A stretch of 64,000 nt of DNA from Solen grandis (GCA_021229015.1 CM037788.1:39518024-39582023), one strand, 5' to 3'. Shown: positions 12,970-26,010, numbered from the stretch's first letter. The notes: generated by a model from the sequence alone, not told the origin. Numbers and translations are program-made.

Positions 12970-14119
12970 ATTGTCTAAGTTAACATCTTAACAAAGATGG
13001 TTCAAGTACCTACTGGTGATACAGAGGGCATTTTTCAACTTAAGTTGGAATCTGTAACTGTTGATTTCTTCCGTTATTTGGAGGAGATGTAGAAAAGAAT
13101 GTGGATCATTACCATTGTGAATATATATATATATATGCGTAAGCAGAATTGTTCAAAGTGGTGACTGTTGTTAAGTGCGGAATGGATGGTGCAAATGTAT
13201 ACCTGATGGATTTGGGAGTTATCAGAGAGGTGATCGTTACCCTTTGGAAGGATTAACGCATGGAGTAATGTTTACAAATGAGAAGAGGGGACATGGAGAG
13301 CAAATATATCTGCCTTAAAATCCATGTGGGTGGATCTTGGGATTAGCCAGAGTGTTATGAAGTTCGCAAGTTCTTCACCAAACTGACCTTGTGTGACCTG
13401 GACTGAACTGAAAATCAAAAGAGGATGGATGCAATGAAGGTTTTCTTTTGAATTGAAATTATTTTCATTATTATAATGTTTGTGTGAAATATATGAAAAA
13501 AGCTGAAAGTGCTGGGGTTAGATATGACATGATATATACATGTATAAGGCTTGTTAAATGTGTGATGTTGTTTCTCTATCTTCATTCTTTTTCTTTTATT
13601 ACCATTTCTTGGTAATGATAACATTGTTTTGATATTTTTTGGTGAAATTTTTCACTCTGTCTGTATATTGAGTTATTTTACTTATTTATTATTGACTAAA
13701 CAGATATAACAGGGTTGTAAAATCTCGCATTTCCAGATTTGAAATACATGTAGTAAAATCAGTGAAAATACTAAAGATATGTCCTAATTTTTCACCCACC
13801 TTGCACTATAAAGAACATTTAGGACTTACTGTTCATGGAATTTGGAGATGATTGTAACTGACTTGCTTGACTGAAATACTATCACAGTCAACTGAAAAAC
13901 AAAAGATCAAGATTTTAAAAGTCTCTGTATTGTTGAAAGTAAGTTTTAACTGTTTTGCAAATTAGAAAAAGTATTTTGTTGTATTTATCAGATTCAAGAC
14001 CCCTTTTTGAAATAAGTGCCATATTACATGCCTGTTGTTTCTTTCAAGGCAATTCTTTACATTTTATACTGAATTTCTTTCATGTCATTTTTAAGTTTCT
14101 TTTATATTTAATCTTTTAA
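12970..14119. other. Non-coding stretch, probable 3' UTR or flank
   Basis: AT-rich, with a short TA run near 13119-13136 and no convincing ORF. The 3' end of the MBD5/6-like transcript cannot be placed; several AATAAA-like strings occur out to about 20 kb. Confidence 0.4.
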
Positions 14120-14353
14120 CCCTTTCCCTCATAGAGGAAACCATAAAAAGACCTATGCGAACAACATAAAACCAGATCAGCCTGCGAGTAACTCGCAGGC
14201 TGATCAGGTTTTATGTTGTTCGCTGCTCCTCAGTGGTCTGGAAATGAGGACTTTATAATTAAATTTGGTAAGGTTTAACTGTGGTTTTCTGCAGATCAGG
14301 CTTTATGTGGTACCTTTTGAGTGCGTCAAAATGAGTCTATATGAGGGAATGGG
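14120..14353 (+). mobile_element. 234-bp TTAA-flanked MITE, copy 1
   Basis: Flanked by TTAA at 14116-14119 and 14354-14357. The terminal inverted repeats read CCC(T/A)TTCCCTCAT inward. The centre carries a near-perfect hairpin ('cagcctgcgagtaactcgca' and onward) enclosed by 'ataaaacc' arms. It is inverted relative to copies 2 and 3 and has the same length. A TTAA target and CCC...GGG ends are typical of piggyBac-type elements. No ORF. Confidence 0.85.
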
Positions 14354-14429
14354 TTAAGGAATCTGTAATAAACGACTGTCAAATTTATAATGAAATTTTG
14401 TAGCAAAGTAAGAACTTAAGGAGGTTTTA

Positions 14430-14570
14430 AATGATTTTTATGAATGACTGCGGATCTTAAGGTTGTTGGTCTGATCCACGTTTTGGGCAAGAATTTTTAT
14501 TGTCTTCCCAGGTGCAAAGTACTGGTCCAACCCAGGGACCAAATAGAGGGATAAGTTTAAAGGATTGTGG
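14430..14570 (+). repeat. Short interspersed repeat
   Basis: Contains 'gtgcaaagtactggtccaac' and 'cagggaccaaatagagggat'. Closely related text occurs at about 20590-20695 ('tgcaaagtactggaccaaca', 'gaaccagagagagacataag'). The ends were not defined. Confidence 0.4.
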
Positions 14571-14925
14571 TAATATAAATGACTTCATAAATAAATGGCT
14601 GGGTAAGTTAAGCTTAATTTTATAGAAGTCAGTACATTTTGAGAAGACTGGACAATTTTAGCATGCACATTTTGTCTTTTGTTCTTGGTTGTTTTTTTTC
14701 TTAGGTTTTGAAATTTCCCAGTTTTGATGACATTATGTGCAAAATTTCCCAAAGTGGAAGCCATATGCAAATTAAAAGAAAATAAAAATGCTACTTAAAT
14801 ATGGTTTTCAGACCAAAACTCAAACCATGCCCATTAATTTCAATAGAAATTTGAGTATGACATACTTTTGAGAACACTGTTCATGAAATCATTTATGTTT
14901 TCATCATTTTACAGCATGCTATTTT

Positions 14926-15490
14926 TAGCTCACCTGAGCACAACGTGCTCAAGGTGAGCTTTTGTGATCGCCCTTCGTCCATCGCATCGTGTGTCGTCAA
15001 TAATTTGGCTTGTTAACACTCTAAAGGCCATATTTTTAGCCCATTCTTCATGAAACTTTGTCAAAATGTTTGCCTCCATAAGATCTTGGACAAGTTCGAA
15101 TATGGGTCATGTGGGGTCAAAAAGTAGGTCATGAGGTCAAATCTTATAAAAACCTTGTTAACACTCTAGAGGCAACATTTTTGGTCATATCTTCATGAAA
15201 CTTTGTCAGAATGTTTGTTTTCATAAAATCTTGGACATGATTGAAGTTGGGTCACGTGGGGTCAAATAGTAGATCATGAGGTCACATCTTAGAAAAACCT
15301 TGTTAACACTCTAGAGGCCAAATTTTTGGTCAAATCTTCATGAAACTTGGACAAAATGTTTGTTTCCATACAATCTTGGGACAATTTCAAAGTTGGGTCA
15401 TGTGGGGTCAGAAAGTAGGTCAGTATGAAAAATGCAACATATGTTGCTCATTTATAATCAGGTGAGTGATTCAGGGCCATCTTGAAAATA
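14926..15490 (+). mobile_element. GCTCACC-family element with three tandem core units
   Basis: The left end folds back: 'agctcacctgagcacaacgt' then 'gctcaaggtgagct'. A CGTCCATCG stretch follows, then about three units of about 150 bp starting near 'cttgttaacactctagagg' and including 'cttcatgaaactttgtca' and 'gtcatgtggggtcaaa'. The end is 'caggtgagtgattcagggcc'. The core is unrelated to that of the 7674 copy although the ends match. No ORF. Confidence 0.65.
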
Positions 15491-16034
15491 TTTTCATGAT
15501 TATAATGTTTTTCTAAATCATTAGGAAGAAGAAAAAAGAGAATGACAAGAAAAAATTAAAACCCGAGTCTTCAAAGAAAAGAATAGCAGTTTTATTGTTA
15601 CTCCTAATTTGACGTTGTGGTTGTGTTATTTGACAAGATATAAAGTGTAAGGTAAGCCTTGATCATCCTTAAAGAAATTGTTGTTTGCATTTAGCTGACT
15701 AATGCCTCAATTCTTATAATTTTAGCTTCCACAAACTTATTATGGTCAAATATAAGGATTTTCTGCATAAGATTTTCTCTATTTTCAAACATTTGGCAGG
15801 AAACACATAATTTTACAACTATTTTTGTTAGAGTAAAAGAAAAGGGAAAATTTAACAGTTAAAAACCATAAATATTTTAAAGTCAGTATTGATTTCAACA
15901 AACTCCTCTTTTTTAAAACTTCTTCACTGCTGTTCACTTTTTCTTTCAAACAAAATAAAATCACTACATGTGGACCCGCTTTTATAAGATGTTGGACTGG
16001 TCCCATTTGCTTAAAATTAGGAGGTTGTTGGAAC

Positions 16035-16290
16035 CATCCCCGGCTGCAACATACCAAAGTCATAAAAAATTATACTGATATAGCTTCCTTGCTAGGCGCT
16101 CAGCATTTAAAGATAGTTTCAAGACTTGTTGCCTTGCTTTCAGGATAATGTGACTGGGTGTATCATGCCTTCCATTGATGGTGTGATATTGCAGTGTAGC
16201 AGCACTATATCTGTCTCAAGTAGACATAGTCTCTATTTGACTAAAATACTGTCAGGGATATGTTAAACAAAATAAAACGAACAAGAAAAT
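16035..16290 (+). repeat. SINE-like family A copy
   Basis: 'ccccggctgcaacatac', 'gatatagcttccttgctagg', 'gctcagcatttaaagatagt', 'aggataatgtgactgggtgt', and a tail 'aaaatactgtcagggatatg' with 'ttaaacaaaataaaac'. Plus orientation. Confidence 0.65.
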
Positions 16291-16549
16291 GGACTGGTTC
16301 AGTTAACTGCAAAACAATTCTTTAAGGATGGTCCAATGTGCTAGGGGTGTGTAAGAATGCCTGCTATTGTTGAAGGGATGCATACCTGCCAGTTGATTCA
16401 TTTATGACTCTGGTTGGCTGTCAACATTTTGTTCATTTTGATAGTATAAATTAGTTTGTTATTTTCCTGGACAAGTATGAAACGTGTGTGAGTTCATGAA
16501 GTCTACCCAGATGTTGATGGGTGGGGTTACAAGAAATTACATGTTTTAA

Positions 16550-16751
16550 CCCTTTACCTCAGATAGATATGTTTTGACATCTTGGTATATAGAGCAAAGA
16601 AAGAAGCTGTCTGATCAGGGTCTTCTCTGTTTGCTCATACAATATTGTAGCTCAGATTCTACGCGGTCTGCGATGAAAAGAAAAATCCATTGTTTTGTAT
16701 TTCATTTTTATTAATCATAGATTTGCACATGAAAATTTATGAGGTAAAGGG
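16550..16751 (+). mobile_element. 202-bp TTAA-flanked MITE, related but different interior
   Basis: TTAA lies on both sides (16546-16549 and 16752-16755). The ends are CCCTTTACCTCA and TGAGGTAAAGGG, a perfect 12-bp inverted repeat. It shares the CCCTTT.CCTCA end with the 234-bp family but has a different interior ('gatcagggtcttctctgttt'). Confidence 0.75.
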
Positions 16752-16759
16752 TTAACTTT

Positions 16760-18834
16760 AGTGCTATGATAGTATATGAATGCGTCAGATAAATATTTTT
16801 GTAAAGATACTTATGAACAAACGCGCCCCTCCTAGAAAAATTATATGTATAGAAATTATATAGAGAAAGTTTGTATGAATAAATATAGAGGAACCTGTCA
16901 GATTGATTATATTGTAAACCTATATTTTTACAAAAACGAATGGAAAAGGAGATTCCAATATAGCTTGAGTTCCATTATGTACAGTTATAATTGTATTGAG
17001 GCTGGCTTGTAAAATCTGTGCAATATATTTGTCTTTTACGCATCTTTTTTTTCCCCTCATGAGAGTTTACCCACTCAGTGATTTGTTAAATAGCTTATAT
17101 AAGTGTTTACATGGTCCTGTATATTCAGAGTGCTTTTTCATATATATATATCTATATATATATTTATGTGTTACCTTTTACTTATATTTTAGAACTCTAT
17201 GACAACAGTAAATCCGACAGGTGGTTAAGTCAGATGGAATTCCCGGTGTGTAAGTTAGACCAAGTAGAAAATGTGTTTCTTCTATAAATATACAACATTT
17301 GTATATTATTTGTTTTTGAATATCATGTGTATCGTGCTTTATATGCATATATAATGCATTTTTACTTCATTTTATTTGTAAATAGCTCCATGGCACTGGA
17401 AAATGATGGAATTAATCTGGACGACTTGTGTTCAATCAGGAGTTGATCTCCTGCATGGAGTTACATTTATTGTAAGGTATACAAATAGAATAAAACATAT
17501 CATCTTTCTCTTCAGTAAGACTGCAGTTTTCTCTGTTCATGATTATCAGTGGAAAGGCAAACAGTATAGAACTTGATTACTTACTGTAGCTTTTTTTAAT
17601 GGTCAGATGTATGGAATTGTAGAGGCTTGTAAGTACAAATGTATAGACTAACAGAAGGTCTTGTGTTCAGTTTTATTTTGTTGAAATTCAATTACTTTAC
17701 CATTTTATGAATACTACTTTGTGAAGCTTAATTAAAAAATACCTTAAACCATGAAATTGATGTAAAATAACATTGTAAGTAGATCTTTCTACCTTAGAAC
17801 ATTACATCAAACTAACAATTGCACTTATTTCCATTGGGAATCTGGAAGTTAAAAAACAGATGAATGTTTAAAGCTTTGCCAGTAATTCCTTGAGTTGAGT
17901 ACCCCCATCACATGTTGTGTAATGTTCACTTTTAAAAACTACTGCCACGATAAAAATTTAATATCTTTTTTAATGTTCTTATATAATGTGATTACAATTT
18001 TAAACATACATTTTTATTGGTTAAAGTTAAAATCATTTTGCTGTGTTATATGCTAAGATGCATATAAATTGTTTTGTGCATAAAGATTGTACTGCCAGAT
18101 AAAAAATTTGATGAAATTGAAGTTAGCATACGTTTGATATGAACATGTTTTCATCTCTGTTCATAAATAGAATAATGTTCACAAAAAATGTGAGAAAAAA
18201 GATTTTCTTTCATGAAAGGTTAAAATGAGAGGGTTTGGACTGTTCTGCTCCAAGGAAGTTTTGATATACATGTGTGGCTTTAAAAATATCAAACACAAGA
18301 AGCTGTTTTAAACATGTAAAGTTTTAAAATACCAACATTTTACTGTAAGGCTCTTCAAGATGTAAATAAAAGCAATACAAAGGAATTGTCATTACTTATA
18401 GAATACAAGGATAACAGGCATTTTGACATTATCGGCTCTATACATGTTGATGAAAACAATAACTTGAATGTTTACAAGTTACAAAATTTTTAAGTAATAC
18501 TAAATGAAGATTGTATGAATAAAAGTATTGTAAGAAACAAGGCAATCTGAAAGTCTGTTAAAGTTATACCTGTACTTCATTTTCTTATCATTCATGATAT
18601 TAGAATTAGATTTTCAGTTTGAGGGCTGTTAAATGGCAAAATTAATCCCGAATAAGGTCATTAATTATTAGTATTGATAACAGTGTCTTTTTTTATGTTA
18701 TTTTGAGGAATGTAATCTCACAAGTGCTCGTAAGGAATTTCTCCTTATTTCAATGTTTTCGTGTACTGTTTATTCATCCACCTGTTCTCCCTATGTCAAC
18801 TTGAATTGTATAGCTTTTTACTCTTTTTAAGCCT
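16760..18834. other. Non-coding AT-rich stretch
   Basis: No ORF, splice pattern or repeat that I can support beyond short TA runs at 17140-17162. AATAAA-type strings occur (for example near 17490 and 18366) without a transcript to attach them to. Confidence 0.4.
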
Positions 18835-19312
18835 CCCCTATCAGACAATTTTTTTTATACGCCCTTTGAATAACTGGACGTAGCATGGGTTTACTTGTAA
18901 CATGCGAGTGGTGTCTACTTTTTAGGTTATCCACTCCCTTACTCCAACAGAAGTGAATCAGTGTTTAATGAAAACTTGGTCACAATGTGTATTGGCACAA
19001 TATCTTTACCAAGTTCAGTGAGCCAAAATGTCCCAGACACTAGAGTTATGGCCCTTGAGTTTGTAAAACAAAAACCATAATTAACAGTTTCCACTCTCAA
19101 ACGCAGAGAAACATGACCAATCTTTTTGTTTTGTCAAAATTTGTATTGACACAATATCTTGGCAAGTTGTGATTACCAGCCAGAATGTCCAAGACACTAA
19201 AAGAGTTATGGCTCTTGAATTACTGAAGAAAAAAAAAATATTGTCAGTGTCCATGCTCTAACTCTTATGACTTTCAAGGCTGTCTTATGTGAACACAGGG
19301 GGCCAGATATTA
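18835..19312. repeat. Interspersed repeat with two diverged tandem units
   Basis: Two units of about 170-200 bp share 'gtattg.cacaatatcttt/gg', 'aagt', 'agaatgtcc.agacacta' and 'agagttatggc(c/t)cttga'. The 'gagttatggcccttgag' string is of the kind seen in the cores of the pearl-like elements. The ends are uncertain. Confidence 0.45.
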
Positions 19313-19832
19313 TTATTGGACTGCAATTGACATATTACATCGATATTGTACAATATTCCATATAATGTAATGAAAGGATATCATCACGAAAATTTATTTA
19401 ATTGTACTTCATATACTTCAATAACAATTTTTATTGTTGTTGTTTTACTTCTTGTTCAATTGATGTAAGAGGAAATGAAAGCCATACTTGTTAAGAGACA
19501 ATACTTAAGCTGCATTACATATATTTGTTCCTATTTCTTCAGGCTGTTTTAAATTGTTTTATTATGCAATTTTGCTTGATTCTGTGCCATCTTTTTATAT
19601 GTGTATCTTAGATATACTTTCAACTTTAGTAAAGGTGCTCCAATGCATTCTTTTCATGAGAAGAGTGCTATTCTTCATTTCTCGATGTTCATAGCTGGAT
19701 ATCAATTTTATCATATATGTTTGTTGGATAGTGCTCTGGTCTGTGTTCAACTTGGGGTGACTCTATGTATTAGGCTTTTTCTCCACCTTTAATTTGGCTG
19801 AATGAATGAAAATACTGTCTTGGTGACTGTAA

Positions 19833-20036
19833 AGGTAATCCATCCGTCAATAAATTATAATCATGGTCCATGTTAATGCTTGAAAAGACTTCAATTCAGA
19901 TGCAAGCATCCATTGACATGGAGTTATAGGCTTGTTTGCTCAAAGTCAATAAAGGCATACATTTACTAAAAAAAAAAATCCCCTTGGTTACCTGATTGAC
20001 CATGATCAGAATTCAAAGATTGATGGCTTATCTTAA
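19833..20036 (+). mobile_element. Short DNA element with GGTAATCCATCC end, copy 1
   Basis: Starts 'ggtaatccatccgtcaat' then 'ataatcatggtccat', with an interior 'gcaagcatccattgacatgg'. It matches the opposite strand of the copy at 27357-27552. The right end is degenerate. Confidence 0.5.
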
Positions 20037-20039
20037 TGT

Positions 20040-21150
20040 CAAATCAAAACAAGTGAATAAGTAGAGAATGGTATAAAAATCATTTGCATGCAGGTTTTAT
20101 TTCTGATCTGCATTGATTAAGTCTCTCTCTCTCTTTCCTTTCCATGATTGTCATGTCAGAAATATGTTTAAGAATACTTTCTGCTTTGCCAAGGTTGTGT
20201 TGAAATGATTTTATTTTAGCAGCTTTTTGAATTTTGTTATGTGTTAATGCTTGTTGCTTTATTGCTTATAGTTTATGGATGTGTTGTTTTGTAAGCTTTT
20301 ATTTTTGTTTTTTATTATTTTGAAGCTCATGTATGGTGGTGACCTGTAAAATAAAGTTGTATGTGATGAAATTGGAGATGCAAACAAGACTATGTTAGAC
20401 TATGTTTAGTGTGACAGTAACAATGAAATGTCACTGAAAAGTATCCTCACATTTCTAAAATATTCCTTCATGATGCTTTATAAATTATGGGAAATTATTG
20501 AAATCTTTCATGACTCTGTCTTGTATGGTACTATATGAAGTTTTTTTTTTTTGTTTTTTTTTCATAAATGGTCTACTGGTAGTGTTATTTGACCCTGTAT
20601 GCCAAGGTTGTGAGCTAGATCTCCACTAGATGAGATATTATTTCACAGATGCAAAGTACTGGACCAACACAGGAACCAGAGAGAGACATAAGCATAATTT
20701 ATTCAACTTTTTATTTTTTTTAATAATTTTAGAATTAAATTTCTTTTTTTGTAATTTTTATCATTATTAATTTTTTTGAAAAAAAAAAAAAAAAAAAAGA
20801 TTCTTTAAACTTTGAAGCTGTAGCAATGAAAATGTGTTAGGTTGAATTTCTTTATAATTATCATTTCATCAGAACTTAAATTAAAATATCATTAATGCAA
20901 TACGTTTTGTAAATTTTAACATTACATATTCTCTATAATAGTGGCAGTAAAATTGACCACATACTCTTGCTTCACCTATATCTGTCATCAAGAATCTTTT
21001 TGGTTTAGGTGATTATTATGACTTTTAAACAATGTCTCAACGGAATGTCTGCTTGCAGACTGAATTTTGTAAGGCATAAAATGTAGCCAATGACATTTAA
21101 GTTAATGGTGAGTTTTTTCCTCCCATTATGGAACTGCCAAATTCGATATA
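20040..21150. other. Non-coding stretch
   Basis: Holds a poly-A tract (20780-20798) and a good AATAAA followed by a GT-rich run at 20350-20375, which could be a polyadenylation site, but no gene can be tied to it. Confidence 0.35.
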
Positions 21151-21155
21151 TTGTC

Positions 21156-21313
21156 AAGGTAAAGTCCCTGTAATGGTTCCGCTATGTCTTGGACCACTTA
21201 ACCTCTACCAAGATAACCAAGGTACCCTAATGAAACATTAGGAAACCTTATTTATCTCTGTGAAAGACCATGAGGTCCGAAATGTAGCGGAATCATTACA
21301 GGGTCTTTACCTT
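21156..21313. mobile_element. 158-bp MITE with about 40-bp inverted repeats
   Basis: The left arm, 'aaggtaaagtccctgtaatg' then 'ttccgctatgt', pairs with the right arm, which ends 'tacagggtctttacctt'. They pair over about 40 bases with few mismatches; the middle is under 80 bp. No ORF. Confidence 0.7.
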
Positions 21314-21639
21314 AAGGTGAGTCTTGCTCATTTGATGAGCCGCATGAGACAGAGTGAACTTATGTATGTAGGTATGCTTGCACGTGTATATAATAATTTA
21401 CACCTGTACTTGTCAAATGTGCCATATGTATTTGAAAGGATAAGCCTTGGAGAGGAACGAAGATAATGTTTGAGAACAGTGTCTATTTTTACTTGTTAAA
21501 TTGTTGATATGATCATGATTGTTACATTTTGTTTGTCTTCTCCACACATTGCTTACTAAATCTTCAACATTACACAGATCTTTCTTGGTTTTGATTTTTG
21601 AATCCCATCATTAATTTGAACCTCGCAAAAGCAGTTTTG

Positions 21640-21930
21640 ACTTGTCCCGGTAGCAGAGTTGTTGGAGCCTGCACCCCGGACTCAGGAGAGCATGCGTTTG
21701 ATCCCCGGTCAAGATATACCAAAGTCGTAAAAATGGTACTGGAATAGCTTCCTTAATTGGCATTCAGCTTATAAGTGTAGTTCCAGGACTGGTTGGCCCA
21801 CTGTCAGAATAATATGATTGACTGTGTGGTATTACACCACATGTCTACAGTGTGATACTCTGGAGTGGCAAACACTACACCTGTCTTCATAGTTTCTAAG
21901 TGACTGAATTACTGTCGGCGCCAATACTCC
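21640..21930 (+). repeat. tRNA-derived SINE, family A, with head preserved
   Basis: The head 'ggtagcagagttgttggag' resembles an A box, and 'gtttgatccccggtc' a B box. The family A body follows ('atagcttcc', 'ccaggactggttggcccact', 'accacatgtctacagtgtga') and the tail 'gactgaattactgtcggcg'. This copy links the family A body to a tRNA-like promoter. Confidence 0.65.
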
Positions 21931-22814
21931 CAACAAAAGCAGATTATGTGTGCGAGCATGCACACATACCTATATGTTTATACGAGCAAGAGTGCTACTG
22001 ATGCTTTCAGAATATGGAATCACTACATTTCAGGTTTCAGTGATTCTGACAACATTTGATCAGCTTAGACTTCGTCTTCCAAGAAAGGTAAGAGAAAACG
22101 GTCTCTTCATGTATATACAAAGACCCTGGAGAAAATTAATAAGAATATCATACCTCTAAATAAAAGAAATAATCAACTGTCTGTTTACGTATAGAGGACT
22201 TTAAAGGATTGTGAATGGTTCTTTTTCAAGTCACTTTCTACATCTTCACCTGTTTATCGGACTTGATGTATTCTGGTAAACATTTATGAATCAAGGGAGA
22301 CAACTTATTCATACAAATTAACAGAATCTGACGATTATCTCTCTTCCATTACTGCTACAAGGGGCATTTATCTTGTACTTTTCATGTACCTTTTGGTGAA
22401 ACCCTTCTTAAAGCCATGAAATTATTTATTAGATAAGAAAATTGTGCAGTTTATTTTCATTCAGTATATAGAGAAAAAGATATTCTTGCAAATGAAGACT
22501 GCAAAGTAAGGGGAAACAAAGGTGTATCCAGAATCGGAATCCGAGTATAATAACTTTATTAATATCATTAGCATCGTCTTCTTCAATGATAGCCTGACTC
22601 AAAATTGAATATTCTCGCGATGTGGATAAAATACTGAGCGCGTGCAGCAGTCGAAAACATTTTTTTTATCAAATGTACAGATAAATTAAAATGATAAAAA
22701 ATATTTTCAGTTTAGACTTATTTTTCACCTAGAGTCTCACAAGTACCGACCGGATGCCGCCAATGGAAGGCCGTCTGACTATGATAGCTGCTAAGTAGAA
22801 ACTGTATAAATAGG

Positions 22815-23425
22815 CTGGTTTTTAGCTCACCTTGCTCACTGTCAACGATGAATGACCGCCGTCCGTTGTCAACATTTACTTAAAACGACATATCCTCTTT
22901 AACTATTGGACCAATTTTCATAAATCTTTACAAGAATGCTACTTGCTTGGACCACTTCCAAAGCTGTTCAAAGAATATTCACATGAAGCATACATTTGGT
23001 TGCCATGACAACTAAAAAAAGAAAACGTGTGAAATCTTCAATATCTCCTCGTTCAAATGTACTGGCTGGATTTGAAAGATTTTTTTTGTAAAGATGTTCT
23101 TTGGGTCACTCTCTATCAAGAGTGTAAAAAACTGGTATCCGTTGAAAAACATGGCCACCAGTCGGAACCCGTTTTCCTTATATGTATATAGTACAGATTT
23201 GAAGTCTTCCAAAACTACTAGCTGGATTTAAACTATTTTGGCACAGATTTTCCTTGTGTCACTCTCTTCCAAGATATAAAAAAATATGGATCCGTCGAAA
23301 AACATGGGAGCCGTATTGGGGGGGGAGTCACTTTCTACTATGCTAAAATCATTTGGATCCGTCGAAAAACATGGCTGCCAGGGAGCAGAGCCCATTTCCA
23401 TAACAACATAAAATATTTTCTGTTT
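22815..23425 (+). repeat. Element with GCTCACC start and tandem 'aaaaacatggc' units
   Basis: Opens 'tttttagctcaccttgctca', then GACCGCCGTCCGTTGTC. Three or so units contain 'ttgggtcactctctatcaag', 'gtatccgttgaaaaacatgg' and 'ccagtcgg.aaccc'. The 47262-47745 repeat has related units ('ttgggtcaacctctaccaa', 'aacatggccgccaggggcgg'). The right end is unclear; a family A-like tail 'actgtcggtgggacgttaaa' follows at about 23540. Confidence 0.5.
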
Positions 23426-23739
23426 GTTTTCCTCCAATTAATACCTTGTATTCGCAGTATAATTACCGGTACGAGCTCTTTACGAAATATTTTACTTTCT
23501 TTAATATAATTGTAGACATAATCTCCAAAGGACTGAAATACTGTCGGTGGGACGTTAAACAAACAAGCAATACCTTACATTTACCTAAACACCAAATTTC
23601 AGGGGAGAAAGTCCTTTCCTATTCCGGATGTGTCCTCATCTCTAGATCAATTCAATAGATGCGAGGTCCGGCGAATATGGTGAATGGAAATATATTTTAC
23701 TAAATAATTTAACCACCATAAAATTTGCGTAAAAATTCG

Positions 23740-23743
<4 letters not shown>

Positions 23744-23775
<32 letters not shown>

Positions 23776-24446
23776 TTTCAAGATCCTTTTCAAATTAAAA
23801 TTAATTAACTCAAATTTTATGCAATATGGACAGTTAACTGTACACGATATATTAAAAAGTTTGAGAACAATTTTACCAAATCACTATGTACAGTATGAGT
23901 AGAATTATAATAGCTTTATTAATGCAATTTAGGCTGCGCGGCCCATCGGCACACATTAAACAATTAGGATTTCAACTTATCTTATGCAATGATGATGATG
24001 ATGGTGTTTGTGGTGTTTGATGATGATAGTAATGTTGATGGTAATGATAATAAAAATAGTAGTAAAGATGAAGATACGGATGAATATGAAGTAGAAGATA
24101 ATGGCGATAATAAAATTAATAATAATAATACTGTCATTTATTTATTTATTTATGTTTAAATATATCATTTACAGTTCTTCTGGTTAAGTAATCATCCATA
24201 AACTATGCTACACCTCCCGGGGGCGTGATTAGAGTTCTCCGACCGTCTGAACACTTCCGTGATTTGTTTCCGTGGGCAACACGTCCATTTCAAAACCGAT
24301 TTTTTAATCAGTGTTAATTGATACATAAATAAATTATATCAATCTAATTGACACTTTAGGCGATCTAGTATCTTGTTTCCGGCTTTTAATTCATTTATTT
24401 GTTTGTTATCAATTCATTACTTAGCGTAATATATACATCCGTCATT

Positions 24447-24488
<42 letters not shown>
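23744..24488. repeat. Microsatellite cluster
   Basis: (CT)n at 23744-23774, an imperfect GAT/ATA-type tract at about 23988-24132, and (GA)n at 24449-24488. No coding potential seen between them. Confidence 0.85.
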
Positions 24489-24490
<2 letters not shown>

Positions 24491-25006
24491 TATATTATAA
24501 TGTACACACCATAAAAGATTAACATGCTCCTATTTTCTATCATGTAGAATAGTTTTGCAAATAAATATGTTCTTTAACACATTTCTTTAAATTAATTTGA
24601 GTATATTGCTTTTTCAGGAAATTATAATTGGTATAAAGTCGATGAAAGTACATTCACGTACGTAAAAAGTGCCCATTTATTTCCTCACTGAATTCATGTG
24701 TACTTAAAAATCATCTATCTTAATATGTTGTTTTTGTAATGTTACCATCTATAATAGAATTTAATAATAATAATCTAAATATTGGAATAGATTTTGAAAC
24801 ATATTAATCGGAAAAGTAAAGGTCGGTTAAGAGAAAGGGTCAGAACGTAGTGATATTTTTTAAACTATTTCATCATTGGAGGTGGTGATTCTCTAAACAA
24901 CTGCCTGTTCATAGTTTATTTTTGTACAGTATATATTTTATTGTTGTTATTTCTTGTCACGATGCCTAAGGTTTAGCAATAGACGATATGCTATAATTAC
25001 TGTAAA

Positions 25007-25031
25007 CAGAGAGAGAGAGAGAGAGAGAGAT
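25007..25031. repeat. (GA)n microsatellite
   Basis: Uninterrupted GA repeat of about 25 bases, 20-odd bases upstream of the SINE copy at 25055. Confidence 0.85.
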
Positions 25032-25054
25032 TTATCAAACCTATCACGATTCAG

Positions 25055-25262
25055 ATTGTTGTGTTGTTGTTGTTGTATTGGGGTTTACCGTCGCTGCGAT
25101 AGTATTTCAATCATATAGCGACGTCCAGCTAATTACAGGTGGAGGAAGACCCCGAGTACACAGAGGTACCCGGGTAGAACCACCGACCTTCCGCAAGCCA
25201 GCTGGAAGGCTTCCTCACATGAAAAATCCGAAGTCCCTGCCGGGACCGATTCAGATTGATTC
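25055..25262 (-). repeat. tRNA-derived SINE with (AAC)n tail (family B), reverse copy
   Basis: Reverse complement of the copy at 51150-51360. Reading on the minus strand, the tRNA-like head is mostly lost ('tcggtcccggcaggg'). The body includes 'tcatgtgaggaagccttcca', 'tacccgggtacctctgtgta' and 'tatgattgaaatactatcgc', and it ends in an (AAC)n-type tail. Confidence 0.75.
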
Positions 25263-25269
25263 AGTATGA

Positions 25270-25940
25270 TAAAACAAATATAAAACATACATATATAATC
25301 AGTCACTCATTTAGTAGACCTCGCGTTTTTCGGAAAAGGACGCGGCATATATTTTTATCATGATACGAAGTTTCCATTATTACAAAATCATTAAATTCAC
25401 AGAAAACTAAATAGTATAAAAAACAACAACACAAAACCATCCTTTACTCTCGGCCATTATTAATGATTATGACATAACGGTCTAAGCGTTTAAACGTCGA
25501 TAAGAGATTTGCTGTACGTACACAATCCCTCGCCTCCTGTTAATGCCGTACTTGTAGCTATACAGTAGGCTGGTTACAAGTGTAATTGTTTTTAAGCATT
25601 TTCGGTTTGTTTTGAGCTAAACTTCTTTTAAGCGGTCAATCAATGTGTCCGTTACTGCATGCGGTTGCTAAATAGAGATCATCTGTACTAAGACATTATT
25701 AAGAAATATAGCTAAATTTAGCTAAACCTCTCTTAAGCGGCCAATCACTGTCCGTTAGAGCAGGTGGTTGCTAAAGGGGAATTTAATGTAATTCTGTATA
25801 GGCTTAACTGCATATTCAGATGTCTGTGACGGTATTTCAAAAACCGGCTGTTTAATACACGTGGTCTTTTAAAAATACAAGAGCTTTGGTTAAGAGTAAA
25901 TGAATGGTGATTCTGAGTTGAAATATATTTATCTTTATTT
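25270..25940. other. Non-coding stretch
   Basis: Contains a short duplicated motif ('gctaaacttcttttaagcgg' and 'gctaaacctctcttaagcgg', about 110 bp apart). Nothing else that I can support. Confidence 0.35.
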
Positions 25941-25944
25941 TCAG

Positions 25945-26010
25945 GGTTTCATTTGCGGAGAATTTTTATAAACAGTAGAAGAAATGACAGTCGAAGAGTC
26001 CTGGTCACTG
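25945..26010 (+). CDS. Candidate 5' coding exon (MTVEESWSL...), unconfirmed
   Basis: A good acceptor (ctttattttcag) precedes 25945, and a good donor (CTG|GTAAGATT) follows 26010. Inside, ATG at 25984 opens nine codons (MTVEESWSL) ending in phase 0. No downstream partner exon was recognised in the AT-rich and microsatellite sequence that follows. It could equally be chance. No function is proposed. Confidence 0.2.
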
